NCBI GenBank assembly: GCA_045837725.1
Contig: JBEWZL010000066.1
Span: 372,001 to 436,000, forward strand
Source of the DNA: Vermamoeba vermiformis
Taxonomy: Eukaryota > Tubulinea > Echinamoebida
Length of the DNA stretch: 64,000 bases
Direction: 5' to 3'
The translations under genes were made by a program, and so were the position numbers. The notes beneath the pieces are model-generated. The model was not told where the DNA came from. It worked only from the letters and a program-made list of their open reading frames with translations, and searched no databases. Within the stretch, counting starts at the first letter, position 1; each line of letters opens with the position of its first letter. Below, piece by piece: positions 1-11,537 of this stretch.

Positions 1-496
1 CAACTTCCGTTCCTGTAACTTTGCTGCATATTTTGCGTTGTGAATTTAACGATTTTTTTAAAAGATTAAAAAGTCGTTTAAGATATACTCTGGGAATTCA
101 CCAATATGACTTATAATCACTCAATCTGACGGAAATATCATTAAACAGGACTATTCTGATAACGCAAGACCTCAACTTTCGCCTTGACGCGCTGATCTGC
201 TGAGGCTTATCAGATCCGACCTTCGCACGATGGACCAAACCTGATTGTATTGAAAATACAATGACGAGCATGCTCTTGCTACTTACAATCATATTTGGTG
301 AAGAGATCGATTTGCTACTGGTAGATGAGTCATCGAAAGTTCACATGACGTCATTGTCACGCAGATAGAAAATTATCGCGAAAATGAGGAATTCGAGCGC
401 AAAATAAAAGTCGAATCAGTTTTGAGCTCATTCGTAATCAAATTACACCAATAGCAACAACACCAGATAACAGTCGAAGTATCAACAACAATCTAT
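1..496. other. Intergenic, upstream of first gene
   Basis: No supportable gene. Open frames here are short and do not resemble known proteins. The stretch just before 497 is the presumed promoter and leader of the downstream secreted-protein gene. Confidence 0.5.
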
Positions 497-1658
497 ATGA
501 CTCGACGTACCGTACTTTCAATAAGCATACTAGTGCTTGGATGCATTCAAATCGTCCAATCAGCAAACTGCTACAACTACAACGGCGGCTTCTTCTACAC
601 GGCCACATCTCTTGGTCAAAGCTGCACAACGGTCTGCAGCGCCTACGGTGGATTCGACGCTATTGCTACACAGCGCACGGGCAATGCGGTAGGCAGACAC
701 TTCTACCCTTTGAAATCCGACGGCAGCAACTGGATGTCCATTGAGTGCTCATCTACCGATTCTAACATAAATTGGGGCTCTTCGGGCGTTGTTCCTGACC
801 CAAATTGGAGCCACCCTTACTGTTACGTGCACTGCGCTTGTAACTCACTTCCACCCAATGTCGAAAGCTGCGACGGAGACCCCTGTAATGGCGTCACTGA
901 GGGGGGCGAATGTCACTACCCACAAGCATCATGCGGCTCGGGACAGTGCCTACAAGGCGTCTGCAACTTCATCAACTCTACTAACGCCCCGTCCTGTGGT
1001 AATGACACTCAGTGCCGTGCTTACAGCTGCGTTGAAGGCGAATGCATGGCTACGTCAATCAACAACAACCAGCCCTGCACACCCGACTTCACTCCCATCA
1101 TTTCTCCTTGCCAAGAATATGTTTGCAGCCAGGGCGAATGCGTCTTAATGCCCGCTAACGAGGGCGGAAACTGCGACTATGACACTTGTACTGACGGTAT
1201 CTGTTCTGAAGGTGCTTGTATCAGTTACAGAGCGAAACCTGATGGAACTCGGTGCTCCACTAACAACGTCTGTTCTCTGAATGAGGTGTGCAGCTTTGGC
1301 ACATGTGTTAGCAACGGCACGAAGTGTGGTCAATGCAGCTCGTGCGATCCACTAACTGGATGTCACCCACTTTCAAATGTCACGTGCGATGATGGTGATG
1401 ACACGACGTGCGATGACACGTGTCAACAGGGAGTCTGTGTTGGCCAGAGCATGCCCTGCACCCGAAGCGTCCTTGTCGCCTCAAACAAGCCCGATTGATC
1501 CATCTCCGAATGCCAGTCCCAGCGCTCCGAATGCTAGTCCAATGAGCACTACACCCGGCTCTCATCCAACGAGTGCGACTCCTACGAACAGCGTTGTCTC
1601 TGGTGCATCACTCATGGTAATGCCACACTTGTTTCTCGCTCTGAGTGCTCTATTCTAA
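497..1658 (+). CDS. Cysteine-rich GPI-anchored surface protein (one frame break)
   Basis: The protein starts with a clear signal peptide (about residues 1-22, ending VQSA). It continues as a cysteine-dense ectodomain with regularly spaced C-x(n)-C pairs, resembling the disintegrin-like and cysteine-rich repeats of protist adhesion or sensor proteins. The first frame closes at 1498. The frame one base further on, from about 1461 to 1658, carries a Ser/Thr/Pro-rich stalk with repeats of the type NASPSAP and a hydrophobic C-terminus ending ALSALF, which is a typical GPI signal. So the gene most likely runs to 1658 with one extra base near 1461-1463 in the CCC run before GAA; about 386 aa if corrected. 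No short GT-AG intron fixes the phase. Whether this is a sequencing error, a real frameshift or decay is not decidable here. No catalytic domain seen. Confidence 0.7.
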
Positions 1659-1738
1659 ACACACTTCCTAACGAATCTTAAAATATGTCAAAAAACCAAT
1701 AAAAATTGGATACCTGCTTGGTATTCATAAAAGCTCGT

Positions 1739-1773
1739 TTTTTTTTTTTTTTAGGGGGGTTTTTTTTTGGAGG

Positions 1774-1804
<31 letters not shown>
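1739..1804. repeat. Homopolymer mosaic (T/G/A runs)
   Basis: A run of pure T, G and A blocks lies between the 3' ends of two convergent genes. Its composition is unlike the flanks and resembles the larger mosaic at 58062-58189. It may be a low-complexity terminator-like region or an assembly or sequencing artefact. Confidence 0.6.
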
Positions 1805-1868
1805 CGATACATCTATTTTTTAGTTTTTATTCGAGTGCGAATGAATTACTTCTAATGATAGTCACATA

Positions 1869-4800
1869 TTAGTTCTCTTCGAGTTGTCTCAAAAGTTGAT
1901 CTATTGAGGGTCGTTGTTCCGGATTCATATTCCAGCACTGCTTCATAATTGAGGCTAGTTTCGTTGGACATGACTCTGGAATGACAGGTGTCAAACCAGA
2001 GTCTCGAATGAGACGACCAACTTCAATCGGATCTCCTTCACTGTGTGGTTCTTGTTGTGCAATAATCTCGTACATTAGTATTCCGAATGACCATACGTCT
2101 AAAAAGAAGAGAGCATTAGGCTTCGTTATTATGATTTTTGAAGGTAGATCCGACGTACCCGACTTAGTAGAGTATTCTTTGCTTCGCAATGCTTCAGGTG
2201 CCATCCATCGAATAGGACCCAGCTCGGACTTTGTCGTTCCTCTCTGATTCTCATCATCGACTAATCTTGACATGCCAAAGTCCGTGATCTTGGGCTCGTT
2301 TTGGTGCAACAAAATGTTTCTCGCTGCAACGTCACGATGCACGATGTTATTCGAATGTAAGTGCAGTAGACCCTGGGCAGCACTGGCAATCCATTTAATC
2401 TTCTCGTCGATGCTGATTGGTCGGAGATTATCAAACAGAGTGTGGTCTAGTGAGCCTTGGTTGCAATATTCGATGATCAAAATGATGCTGTCTGTCTCGG
2501 GATGTACGCTGAATCCGAACAATTGCACGACATTGGGATGAGGTCGCATTTGCATCATGAGCTCGAGCTCACCAATGACAGCTGAATTTGCTTGTGCCAT
2601 GCTCACTTTGAGTGCGACAGTCGTGTTCTTCCATGTGCCTTTGAACACTTGTCCGTTGGCTCCTTGACCGATTGACTCGCCAAACTTGATTTGATCGAAC
2701 GGCGTGAACCATTGGCCGTACTTGGCTTCTAATCCTACAGCAGAGGATGCGTTCCCGTGCTTTCGTACCTTGTTGCGACGTACCAAGAAAAAGGTTAACA
2801 GACCACCTGCGATGACAACGACTCCAACAGGGACGACAATAGCAACAATGAGTGTCGTGTTGTCTTCAGGACTCGATGCAGGCAGAGTGCTTGGTTCATT
2901 GATAGGGCTTACGGGTACTACTGGCACTGTGCCGTCGTCGGTGAGAATCAACACCGTGTTCGAATAACGGCCGTCAACAAACGACACGGCACCACTGACA
3001 AAAGTAAGGCCACGAGAAGGTACTTGCACGACACTAGAGAACAGAAAAGTGTTGCCGATGTCTTCTTGGATCCAAAGGCCAGTAGGAATGTGCAACGAGT
3101 ACATGATGCCATCATCTGCAAATAGAGCCAAAAAGTCTCCAATCATGACAGCTGTAACCGAAGAGTACGATTTGTACAGCGTAATTTGCCAACTTTCTGA
3201 TGCAATGTCGTACCAGTAAACGTTGTTGAACGCATTCGCTGACAGGTCCTTGGCAATCATGTAGATCGTTTTGTTGTTATGGACAAACAGCTGTTTGGGT
3301 TCAATGACAGCTATCTCGGGGAACGGGGCTGTATTGCGCCAGCCTGTTTCGTCGTTGTAGACTAAGAGCCATTGTGAGTTGTTCTTACTCTTCATGTACG
3401 CGTCATTTCCGATGATCGCGGCAACTTGAGAATGCACCATATAATCAAATCGGTTGCCAATGACAGAGTAGCCGGCACTGTCAATCAATTCTTGTTGTAG
3501 CGATGAGTTGATTCGAAACACGGAGGTGTCAAAAAAGGCGAGAACTGTGTCATTGAGTGAGATCACTACGATGTTGTTTTCACCATCGAGCAATTGTGAG
3601 GGCATTGTGATTGGGTCCAGCCACGTGTCATTATTAGTCGTATTAAGAACTTCAATTATTCCGCTTAGTTTGATGTCAGGTGTCTGGTGCATGAGTATGA
3701 GCTGGTCTGCAGTTTGTACGACTAATAGATCCGCGGTATTATTCATCGGTGGTATTGCTGCCATCGGGATAAGAAAAGGCCATTTTGAGCTAACGAGTCC
3801 ATTCGTCAAATAAAAAAATCTGCTGTTGAAAATCAGATCTGGAATGCCGTAGCAGATAAAACTCGTCTTAGTGTAGTCAGCTATTGATTCTGTGATAGTA
3901 TAAAACGTGCAGCCTGATCCAGGGCCTTCAACAAAGAGATAAACGGTGTCATCGACGGGGAAAATCTTCTTGATCTGGCCGACTTTGAACGGCTGATTCA
4001 ACATTGAATCGAAGTTAATAACTAGCACGGTCTGGTTATCCGCAAAGACATATCTGTTTGAGCCCCAGTTGTATCCGGTGACATCGCCTCCCCAGTTAAT
4101 AGAGCTGCTTGTTCCAACTACGCGATCTATATTCAATGTCATCACCACTGAATTGACGGCAAGTTTCCAAACGTAGCCCACGACTTGGTCGGTTCCAAAT
4201 GCAAATAAAAAGGTGTCGTTGTATATTTTTTCGTAGCCAGCAGAAGTATTTGCCCATCGGAACAAGTAGACCGCAGTTTTGGATGCAGGGAACATGTACG
4301 TTAGATTCGGTTGAGATACTGCTAAGTAAAGTGGTTCAATATCCAAGTGATATAACTCGTCTAGAACCGCGTGATATAACACCGTTGTAGTGTTTTGACT
4401 CAACAAGAGCACGTTGTTTTTGAAATTATGCAAGATCTGACTCGGTTGAGTTGGATTCGAATATATTTGTAAGCTGATTGTCTTGTTTAGCAGTTGGTTC
4501 GTGTCTATGTTGTAAATGTAAAGTGTTTCCGAGATCTGATCCGTTGAGTTTCGACCGCCAATGATGAAAATGTATTCTTCGGATGTCAGCACCAGAGGTC
4601 CAACAAGCGACGCCATAATATTGTTCAAATCTTGGGATGAATTCCAAGTGCCGCTAGTGATGTCTAAGAAATCAATGTTCCATTTTCCAAGGACGGTCAA
4701 GGTAGAGGTAGTGTTGTGCAAGGAGAGCGCGCTGACTGTTCGTACGGAAGGGGGATCTGTTGGCAGTTGAGTGAAGCTAACGGCGCTTTCGTTATACACA

Positions 4801-5120
4801 TATGGTTTGTTAGTGTATTCGTGACCTCCAATGAAGTAGGTTAGTCCTCCTAAAACCGCCAGATTTAGATTTGCTCTTGGATTCTGCAGTGTCAAAGGGG
4901 GTTCCCAGGAATTCGTATCTAAATTATATACATCAATAACATTTGACGATATTTTGTCGTTGAGTTCGAAGCCTCCTGCGAAGAGGATTTTGTTGGATTG
5001 GATAGCGGAAGATCCCACAGATGAGCGTTCTGTTGATAATGTAGTCGAGTTAATCACTACTTTGGCATGTATTAATCCAATAAGTGCTAAATACGTGCAT
5101 ATCTCAGCCAAAGAACGCAT
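1869..5120 (-). CDS. Kelch-ectodomain receptor kinase, TKL group
   Basis: Predicted type I membrane receptor kinase, 1063 aa after removing one 60-nt intron (2099-2158; its length is a multiple of three, so the frame reads through it). Signal peptide at residues 1-19 (ending LIHA), then a long kelch-type beta-propeller ectodomain with repeated GG and W/Y positions and many N-glycosylation sequons. The single TM helix is near residue 752 (LIVAIVVPVGVVVIAGG). The cytoplasmic kinase has a glycine loop GQGANGQVF, VALK lysine, HRDVAARN catalytic loop, DFG and a RWMAPEA P+1 segment, all intact, so it should be active. Splicing restores KSDVWSFG. A second, broken copy lies at 7807-11041 on the same strand, with nearly the same kinase half. 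The ligand is unknown; the kelch module suggests adhesion or carbohydrate/protein recognition (inference). Confidence 0.88.
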   Translation of the reverse strand: MRSLAEICTYLALIGLIHAKVVINSTTLSTERSSVGSSAIQSNKILFAGGFELNDKISSNVIDVYNLDTNSWEPPLTLQNPRANLNLAVLGGLTYFIGGHEYTNKPYVYNESAVSFTQLPTDPPSVRTVSALSLHNTTSTLTVLGKWNIDFLDITSGTWNSSQDLNNIMASLVGPLVLTSEEYIFIIGGRNSTDQISETLYIYNIDTNQLLNKTISLQIYSNPTQPSQILHNFKNNVLLLSQNTTTVLYHAVLDELYHLDIEPLYLAVSQPNLTYMFPASKTAVYLFRWANTSAGYEKIYNDTFLFAFGTDQVVGYVWKLAVNSVVMTLNIDRVVGTSSSINWGGDVTGYNWGSNRYVFADNQTVLVINFDSMLNQPFKVGQIKKIFPVDDTVYLFVEGPGSGCTFYTITESIADYTKTSFICYGIPDLIFNSRFFYLTNGLVSSKWPFLIPMAAIPPMNNTADLLVVQTADQLILMHQTPDIKLSGIIEVLNTTNNDTWLDPITMPSQLLDGENNIVVISLNDTVLAFFDTSVFRINSSLQQELIDSAGYSVIGNRFDYMVHSQVAAIIGNDAYMKSKNNSQWLLVYNDETGWRNTAPFPEIAVIEPKQLFVHNNKTIYMIAKDLSANAFNNVYWYDIASESWQITLYKSYSSVTAVMIGDFLALFADDGIMYSLHIPTGLWIQEDIGNTFLFSSVVQVPSRGLTFVSGAVSFVDGRYSNTVLILTDDGTVPVVPVSPINEPSTLPASSPEDNTTLIVAIVVPVGVVVIAGGLLTFFLVRRNKVRKHGNASSAVGLEAKYGQWFTPFDQIKFGESIGQGANGQVFKGTWKNTTVALKVSMAQANSAVIGELELMMQMRPHPNVVQLFGFSVHPETDSIILIIEYCNQGSLDHTLFDNLRPISIDEKIKWIASAAQGLLHLHSNNIVHRDVAARNILLHQNEPKITDFGMSRLVDDENQRGTTKSELGPIRWMAPEALRSKEYSTKSGTSDLPSKIIITKPNALFFLDVWSFGILMYEIIAQQEPHSEGDPIEVGRLIRDSGLTPVIPESCPTKLASIMKQCWNMNPEQRPSIDQLLRQLEEN

Positions 5121-5644
5121 CCTGAATCAAAAATTAAATCACTCGGACGCGTTACTAATGAAGGGATCTTAACTTACAGCAAGTTTCTTTTTAGTATACT
5201 ATTAATATTGCTGCAATAGACTTCTTCATCACATTGCGATTGCAAAATAACGAAAATTGTTTGTGTTTGTGGTTGGTGATGTGTGAGACAGCTGTCTCCT
5301 TGTGCTCAACTGTCCACTCAACGATAGTGCCTAATATTCTGGTTATAACCAGCCATAGGCTGTCATAATTGCAATTAGCGACAATTTTCGAGTTTTGCAG
5401 TAAATAACGGAAAATTGCTGGGATCCGTTTTTATTGAATCGCGTCAATAAATGGGGTACAGAATGAATGATATATACCTCGCAGAGTCGTACACAGAGCA
5501 CAATATTTGAATAAATGGAGTCCCATACGGTGTGGTTCAAGTGTCAAATGTCAAATCGTGTCTCATTATTTTCCCAGCCTTCTAAGATTGGCACTAAGAT
5601 GCGATCCTAGGATGTCTTTTTTTTTGTTAACGAAAATTTATTTA
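5121..5644. other. Intergenic region
   Basis: AT-rich spacer between the 5' end of the receptor kinase and the 3' end of the F-box/LRR gene, both on the minus strand. I see no coding segment or RNA gene in it. It presumably holds the receptor-kinase promoter. Confidence 0.5.
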
Positions 5645-7185
5645 CTAGTCTCCTTTCTCGAGTGCGCCGTTGATTTTTGCGACGCTGAGCGACGGCATTT
5701 TAATCACGTCGAACATTTCAGACACCTTCAACAGTTTGCCTGAGACATCCAAGTACTTCAAGTTCGTTAGTCGAGATATCGCGTGACTAATACCCGCACT
5801 AGTAATACAATCTAACGAATACATCGATAGTGAAGTGAGCCGATCCAAGTTCGATAAATATCGCAGTTCTTCGTCTTGGACATTTTGATTTTTCCAAGTC
5901 CAAATATGCAAATTTTCCAGTTGCGTCATTTGTAGGAATAAATCCGAGACAAAAAATTCAACTGGCAGTGGGCCTGCTAAGCTTAGCTTCTTTAATGCGG
6001 TCATTTTGGTCAGGTGATCCAGCAAGTTCGGCGAGATCTGTTTTGAGCAACAATAATAATCAATATATAGGCTATTATTAATAGAATCATGGCATTATTA
6101 TCGGATACTATCAATTAGTGGCAGTAGAGAAGTTATTTTTTGAATTTTTTTTGGATCTGGATCCGTTCCACTTACATCGATTCTAAGAGCCTTCAGATTG
6201 GTCAATTCAGTCATCCGTAGGTAATGTCCTCGAAAGGTCAGCGAGTCTACTTCTAGGATGGTCAAATTGACCAATGGCAAGCAACTCTCGAATAAAGAAT
6301 TCGACTGGGGGTCGATGATTTGAAACACTCTTAATTGTTCTAAATTTGTCAATTTTTGAATGCCGTGACCAATTTTTCCACCCATTTGTCTTAATTTTAA
6401 TATCTTCAGATTAATTAATGCGTTGAAATCGCCGCGTGATAAATTGACGTTGAAATTTGGTCCGGATAATACTAAGTATGTCACATTTGTCAGTTGAGTC
6501 AGGCCGACCAGATCCACGAACGGAATATTTCGGGCAATTGTTAATTTTAGCTTTCTTAATTTGGTTAATTGTTGTATTGCTGTTATTTCATCAATTTTAT
6601 CGTTTCTTGCTGTTCTTAATATCAATTGCGTGAGCTGGGTACAGCTGTTTGCTATCAAATTGAAATTTCTCGGAAAATACGTCATATTCAGCGTTCGTAA
6701 TGAGGTAATTTTTTCTAGTACGTTGTATAATACTGGTCGTATTGTTGGACCACTTAATGTCAGATCTTGTAGTTTTTGCAATACTGTGAGTTTTTCGAAT
6801 TCGTCTGTATCGCCAACATGGCTTATTTCTATATTTGTAATATTCGGCAATGAGGCGAGTCTCTTGCCAAAATGTAACGAGTGTCCGGGGTTCAATTGAA
6901 CTGTATGTACAAATAATCGACACGCGTGACTGATTTTATTCACAATGGATGCCCTAAATAATGACAATTTAATGCAATACAATAATAAAATTATAATCTG
7001 CTGGTGCGTTGTGACAAATAAATTTTCGTCATTATGAAAAATATTTTAAAATTAGGGACAAACGATCAAGAGTAAATAGACGGTTGTACAATATTTTACC
7101 TTAGTATATCTCGCGTTCCTAAATGTTTCAAAATTAAGTTCCAGATTTCGGATGGCAAAGTAAGTTCTTCGACGCGCCAATCCAT
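5645..7185 (-). CDS. F-box / leucine-rich-repeat protein
   Basis: Three exons: 7185-7100, 6953-6176 and 6037-5645, phases consistent, 418 aa. The first exon encodes the start of an F-box (LPSEIWNLILKHL, continuing into exon 2). The rest is a chain of LRRs with the pattern LxxLxxLxLxx across residues about 60-410, with hydrophobic/Asn positions typical of the family. F-box proteins bind Skp1 through the F-box and present LRR-bound substrates to SCF ubiquitin ligases; the substrate here is unknown. The exon 2 donor (GTAAGT after LRID) was chosen because it joins in phase with the acceptor before ISPNLLDHL, whereas the frame read straight through ends in a stop in the intron. A second F-box/LRR gene of similar size lies at 29902-31522. 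Confidence 0.8.
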
Positions 7186-7511
7186 ACGTTCTTCTTCTGA
7201 TTTAATATGATTTCACGTAATTATTATCGTTATAGCATTGCTAATGGCAGTTAGCCATGTTGTGCTCGTTCACTGAATGAATGTAAAAATTGTTTCTTTG
7301 TCGTGCGCCTCAAACTCTTCGAAGGTCTAGAGTTCCTCGCTAGCTACAGAATCTGTCCGAACGATGGAATAAGGTAATCGGGATCACTCTTATAAGATAA
7401 ATCTGAACAGCCGCTGGATTAATTCGACGTTTTGTAAAAACTGATCGGCTTCGTTAATCTCTCGGACGGAAGGCCTTCTGCCTTTGCTAGCAAACGGCAA
7501 AGAAAAGAGTC

Positions 7512-7575
7512 TCCAGGCCGGGTTGAACCCGGGTCACCCGCGTGAGGCGGATATGATACCCTACACCACGCCGGA
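7512..7575 (-). pseudogene. Decayed tRNA-Glu(CUC)-like copy
   Basis: On the minus strand the segment matches the tRNA-Glu plan: acceptor start TCCGGCG, D-arm GTGTAG..GGTATCA, anticodon stem CCGC/GCGG, T-arm CCGGG/CCCGG around TTCAA, and an oligo-T stretch shortly downstream. It is only 64 nt. The D loop, anticodon loop (CTCAC where seven bases are expected), T loop and 3' acceptor strand each lack one or two bases, so it should not fold into a functional tRNA. The identity as Glu(CUC) is inferred; a Val(CAC) origin fits less well because only Glu accounts for the acceptor stem. The rest of 7186-7806 shows no gene. Confidence 0.55.
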
Positions 7576-7806
7576 CGAGTTGAAAGGTGAGCGGAGATTA
7601 AGGGGTCGTTCAAAAGAGAAGTCCCAAAAGAGATGATTGTAGGAAGGAATGTAGGCGAAATGAGTCGTGTTTATTTCCATTCACCGTTCTTAAAAAACTC
7701 TCAGAATTTGCAGCCGGATCGCTCCAACAAAGTTAGCTTTGCTCGAATTAGTATTTAATGGATAAAATACTATTGGAAGGCTCTTCCAAAGGCTTTGGTA
7801 CCTTGT

Positions 7807-10800
7807 TTAGTTCTCTTCGAGTTGTCGTAGAATTTGATCTATTGAGGGTCGTTGTTCCGGATTCATATTCCAACACTGCTTCATAATCGAGGCTAGCTTC
7901 GTTGGACAGGACTCTGGAATGACAGGTGTCAAACCAGTGTCTCGAATAAGACGACCAACTTCAATCGGATCTGCGTCGCTATGGGGTTCTTGTTGTGCGA
8001 TAATCTCGTACATTAGCACTGCAAAGGACCATACATCTAATAAGTAAATTGTATTAGATACGAAAAATGCGTTTGAAGACCAGATCTGTCATACCTGACT
8101 TCGTTGAATATTCTTTGCTTCGCAATGCTTCAGGTGCCATCCATCGAATAGGTCCAAGTTCAGACTTAGTGGTTCCTTTCTTATTATCTTCATCGACTAA
8201 TCTTGACATGCCAAAGTCAGTGATCTTGGGTTCGTTCTGGTGCAACAAAATGTTTCTCGCTGCAACGTCACGATGCACGATATTATTCGAATGTAAGTGC
8301 GAGTAGACCTTTGGCGACATTAGCGATCCATTTGACTTTCTCCTCGGCTGTGATTGGTCGGTTATGATCGAACAAGGTATTGTCCAGTGAGCCTTGGTTG
8401 CAATATTCGATGATCAAAATGATGCTGTCTGTCTCAGGATGTACGCTGAATCCGAACAGTTGCACGACATTGGGATGTGGTCGCATTTGCATCATGAGCT
8501 CGAGCTCGCCAATGACAGCTGAATTAGCTTGTGCCATGCTCACTTTGAGTGCGACAGTCGTGTTCTTCCATGTGCCTTTGAACACTTGTCCGTTGGCTCC
8601 TTGACCGATTGACTCACCAAACTTGATTTGATTGAACGGTGTGAACCATTGGCCATACTTGGCTTCTAAGCCAATGACAGAGGATGTATTGCCGTGCTTT
8701 CGTTTTTTGTTGCGACGTACCAAGAAAAAAATTAACAGACCACTTGCGATGGCAACAGCTCCAACAGGCACGACAATAGCAACGATTAGCGTCGTGTTGT
8801 CTCCATTAGAAGCAGCAGGTTGAGTGTTTGGATCAAGGACGTTTTGAGGAACTGTTGGGACTATACCGTCGTCAGTGAGAATCAGAACTGTGTCCGAAAA
8901 CGTGCCATCGAGAAATGACGTGGCACCACTGGCGAATGTCAGACCACGAGAAAGCATTTGAACAACGCTAGAGAACAAATAAGCGTTCGCAATGTCTTCT
9001 TCGATCCAAACGCCACTAGGAATGTGCAGCGAGTACATTTTGCCGTCATCGGCAAAAAGTGCCAAGAAATCTCCGACCATGATTGCTGTCGTTCTGCTTT
9101 GAGGCGTGTGTTGCGTGATTTGCCAAGTTTGCGAGTCAATGTAGTATAAATAGACTTGATTGAATACTTTTGTTTCGACGTTTTGAGCAATCATGTAGAT
9201 CACTTTGTCGTAAACGAAAAGCTGTTTGGGCTCAAGTATAGGCCCATCAGGGAACGGCGTCGTGGTGCGCCAGCCAGTCTCGCTGTTATAGACTAACAGA
9301 TGTTGCGAGTTGTTTTTGCTCTTCATGTACACGTCATTTCCGACGACCGCGGCGACTTGACTGTGAACGTGATAGCTGAACGAGTTGCCAAAAACAGAGT
9401 AGTCGGCGGTATCTAACAATTCATATTGTTCCAACGAATGAATTCTGAACTGAGACGTGTTGAAAAATGCCAAAACTGTGTCATTGAGCGAGGTTGCAAC
9501 GAGATTGTTTTCGCCATCTCCGATCAATTCTGATGGCATTGGTATCGGATCCAGCCACGTGCCATTAATGTGGTTGTATACTTCGACCATTTCGCTCAAT
9601 ACAACTTGAGGTGTCTTGTTCATCATAATCAATTGATCATCGGTTTGAGCTATCAGTAGATCCGTTGTCGTAATTGGTTCAAATGACATTATCGGATTGC
9701 CTGCTGGCCATGGTACGCTGTGTCCGGCGCTTAAATATAGAAAACTGTCGTAGGTGACTAGATCTGGTATATCCAAGCAAGGGTGAATTGCCATAACGAA
9801 AGCTGTAGGCGTTTCTGTGGTAACGTATATACAGCCTGGTGCTAATTGCTCGGCGAAGATTATTAAAGTGTCGTTTGTGGTGAATATCTTCCGGATCTTG
9901 CCAACGTTAAAGTTTTGTGACATTAATGTGGAAAAGTTGACAATTACAACACTGTCGGTGCCCGCAAAGACGTATCTATCAGGAGCCCAAACATAGCCGT
10001 CAACAGTGCCACTCCAATCGATGCTGTTGCTGGGAAGTGGACTTGACGTAGTCACGTAGCCCTGGAGGAAGATAATTTGGTTGGCAAATGGGCGAATGAA
10101 GCCAACGTAGTCGCCATATCCAAACGGGAACAGAAAATTCTTCTAGGATCGTATTGTAGTTGGTTGTAGTATTTTTCCAAATATAGGCAAAAATTTGGAC
10201 TCGTGTAACGGAGAACAAGAAAGTGATGTTCGTAGCTGTTGTTGCATAGACGATCGGGGTTGCCTCCAAGTGCTTAATTTGGTCGTCAGTCACGTGATAC
10301 AGCAGCGTTGTATTGTCTTGATTCACGACGAGCACGTCGTTGTTGAAATGAGTCAAGATCCGACTGCCTCTGGAAGCGAAAGGGTTCACAAAAATTTCCA
10401 ATGTAGTTGATTGGACTACTAATGTATTGGTTTCTATGTTGAATATGTAGAGCGAATCCGAGATCTGATCTGTTGAGTTTCGACCGCCAATGATGAAGAC
10501 GTATTTTTCGGCTGGAATTACTAGAGGTCCAACAAGCGATGCCATAATATTATGCAAGATTTCGGATGAATTCCAAGTGCCGCTAGTGATATCCAATAAA
10601 TCAATGCTCCTTTTGCCAACAACAGTCAAGATCGAGTTGTGCAAGGAGATGTCGCTGATTGTTCGCACGGAGGGAGGATCTGTTGCTGATCGCAAGAAGC
10701 TGCTGTTGCCAGCATTGTATATATACGGCTTGTTGGTATAGTCGCGGCCTCCAATTAAATACAGATGTTCCTTAAGAATCACTGGATTTAGATTTGCTCG

Positions 10801-11041
10801 TGGATGTTTCAGTGTCATTGGAGGCTCCCAAATATTTTCGTCTAAATTATATACATCGACTGACGTTAGACGAAATATAGTCATTGAGCTTAAATCCTCC
10901 AGTAAAGAAGATTTTGTTCTCGGATTGGATGGCCCCCACAGATGAGCGTACTACTGATAGGCTAGTTGAATTAATTACTACTTTGCATTGAATTAACCCA
11001 AGAAGAGCTAATAATATGCATACTTCGGCTAAACCACGCAT
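7807..11041 (-). pseudogene. Second kelch-receptor TKL kinase copy, three frame breaks
   Basis: Tandem paralogue of the gene at 1869-5120, with the same architecture: signal peptide (starts MRGLAEVC at 11041), kelch ectodomain, TM helix (LIVAIVVPVGAVAIASG) and a TKL kinase with HRDVAARN, DFG and RWMAPEA motifs. One intron at 8037-8094 is at the same position as in the first copy but 58 nt long. Comparison with copy 1 places three single-base insertions: near 10858 (a C between AGT and GAT), near 10134-10137 (T run) and at 8301 (a C splitting LLHLHSNN). Without these the protein would be about as long as copy 1. Kinase residues are conserved, and the kinase half is the most similar part of the two copies. 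It is either a young pseudogene, or sequencing error, or a gene needing recoding. Confidence 0.75.
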
Positions 11042-11537
11042 CCTAACCGCAACAAAATTAAATTAAATCAAAGTTACGTGATCCAAAGTGGGCAACTTAC
11101 ACTAGTATGCAAGGCTTTAATTATAGTGTTTTAGCGTACTGTTGAGCAGCAGCTGTTGTCATCAATGCATTGGAAACAGAAGCAACTTCTTTCCTTTTTG
11201 AAAAGCGCAAAAAAAAAACGTGTGTGTGATTTGTTGACAGCTGGCCACTGAAGTTGAATCGAACAACGAAGTCCATATGCCAGTAATTACCAAGTTGGGA
11301 CTATTTAATTCATTTATGCGTTCACATCGCAACTGCACAACGATTTTCAGCAGCTGCTGAACCCACATCCAGAAAATTTTTTGTCCGAACTTTTGTTGAG
11401 CTTAGAAATAGAATTAGCACCAACTTCAAGCTGCTACTAGGGGCACTGATATTGTTTGGAATCAATCACATGGTAGCCAATGTTTGAACGAGCTCTTCCT
11501 TTGCCAATCTACCACGGCACTTGCTCGGATCTGGTGT
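11042..11537. other. Intergenic region
   Basis: Spacer between the kelch-kinase copy (start at 11041) and the 3' end of the 7TM gene. No coding segment or RNA gene could be supported; the minus-strand open frame at 11162-11368 lacks recognizable features. Confidence 0.45.

Noticed and set aside
6098-6175. Possible second donor (GTATCC) at the end of the F-box/LRR exon 2
   Set aside because: It would join the last exon out of phase; GTAAGT at 6175 joins in phase and keeps the LRR pattern.
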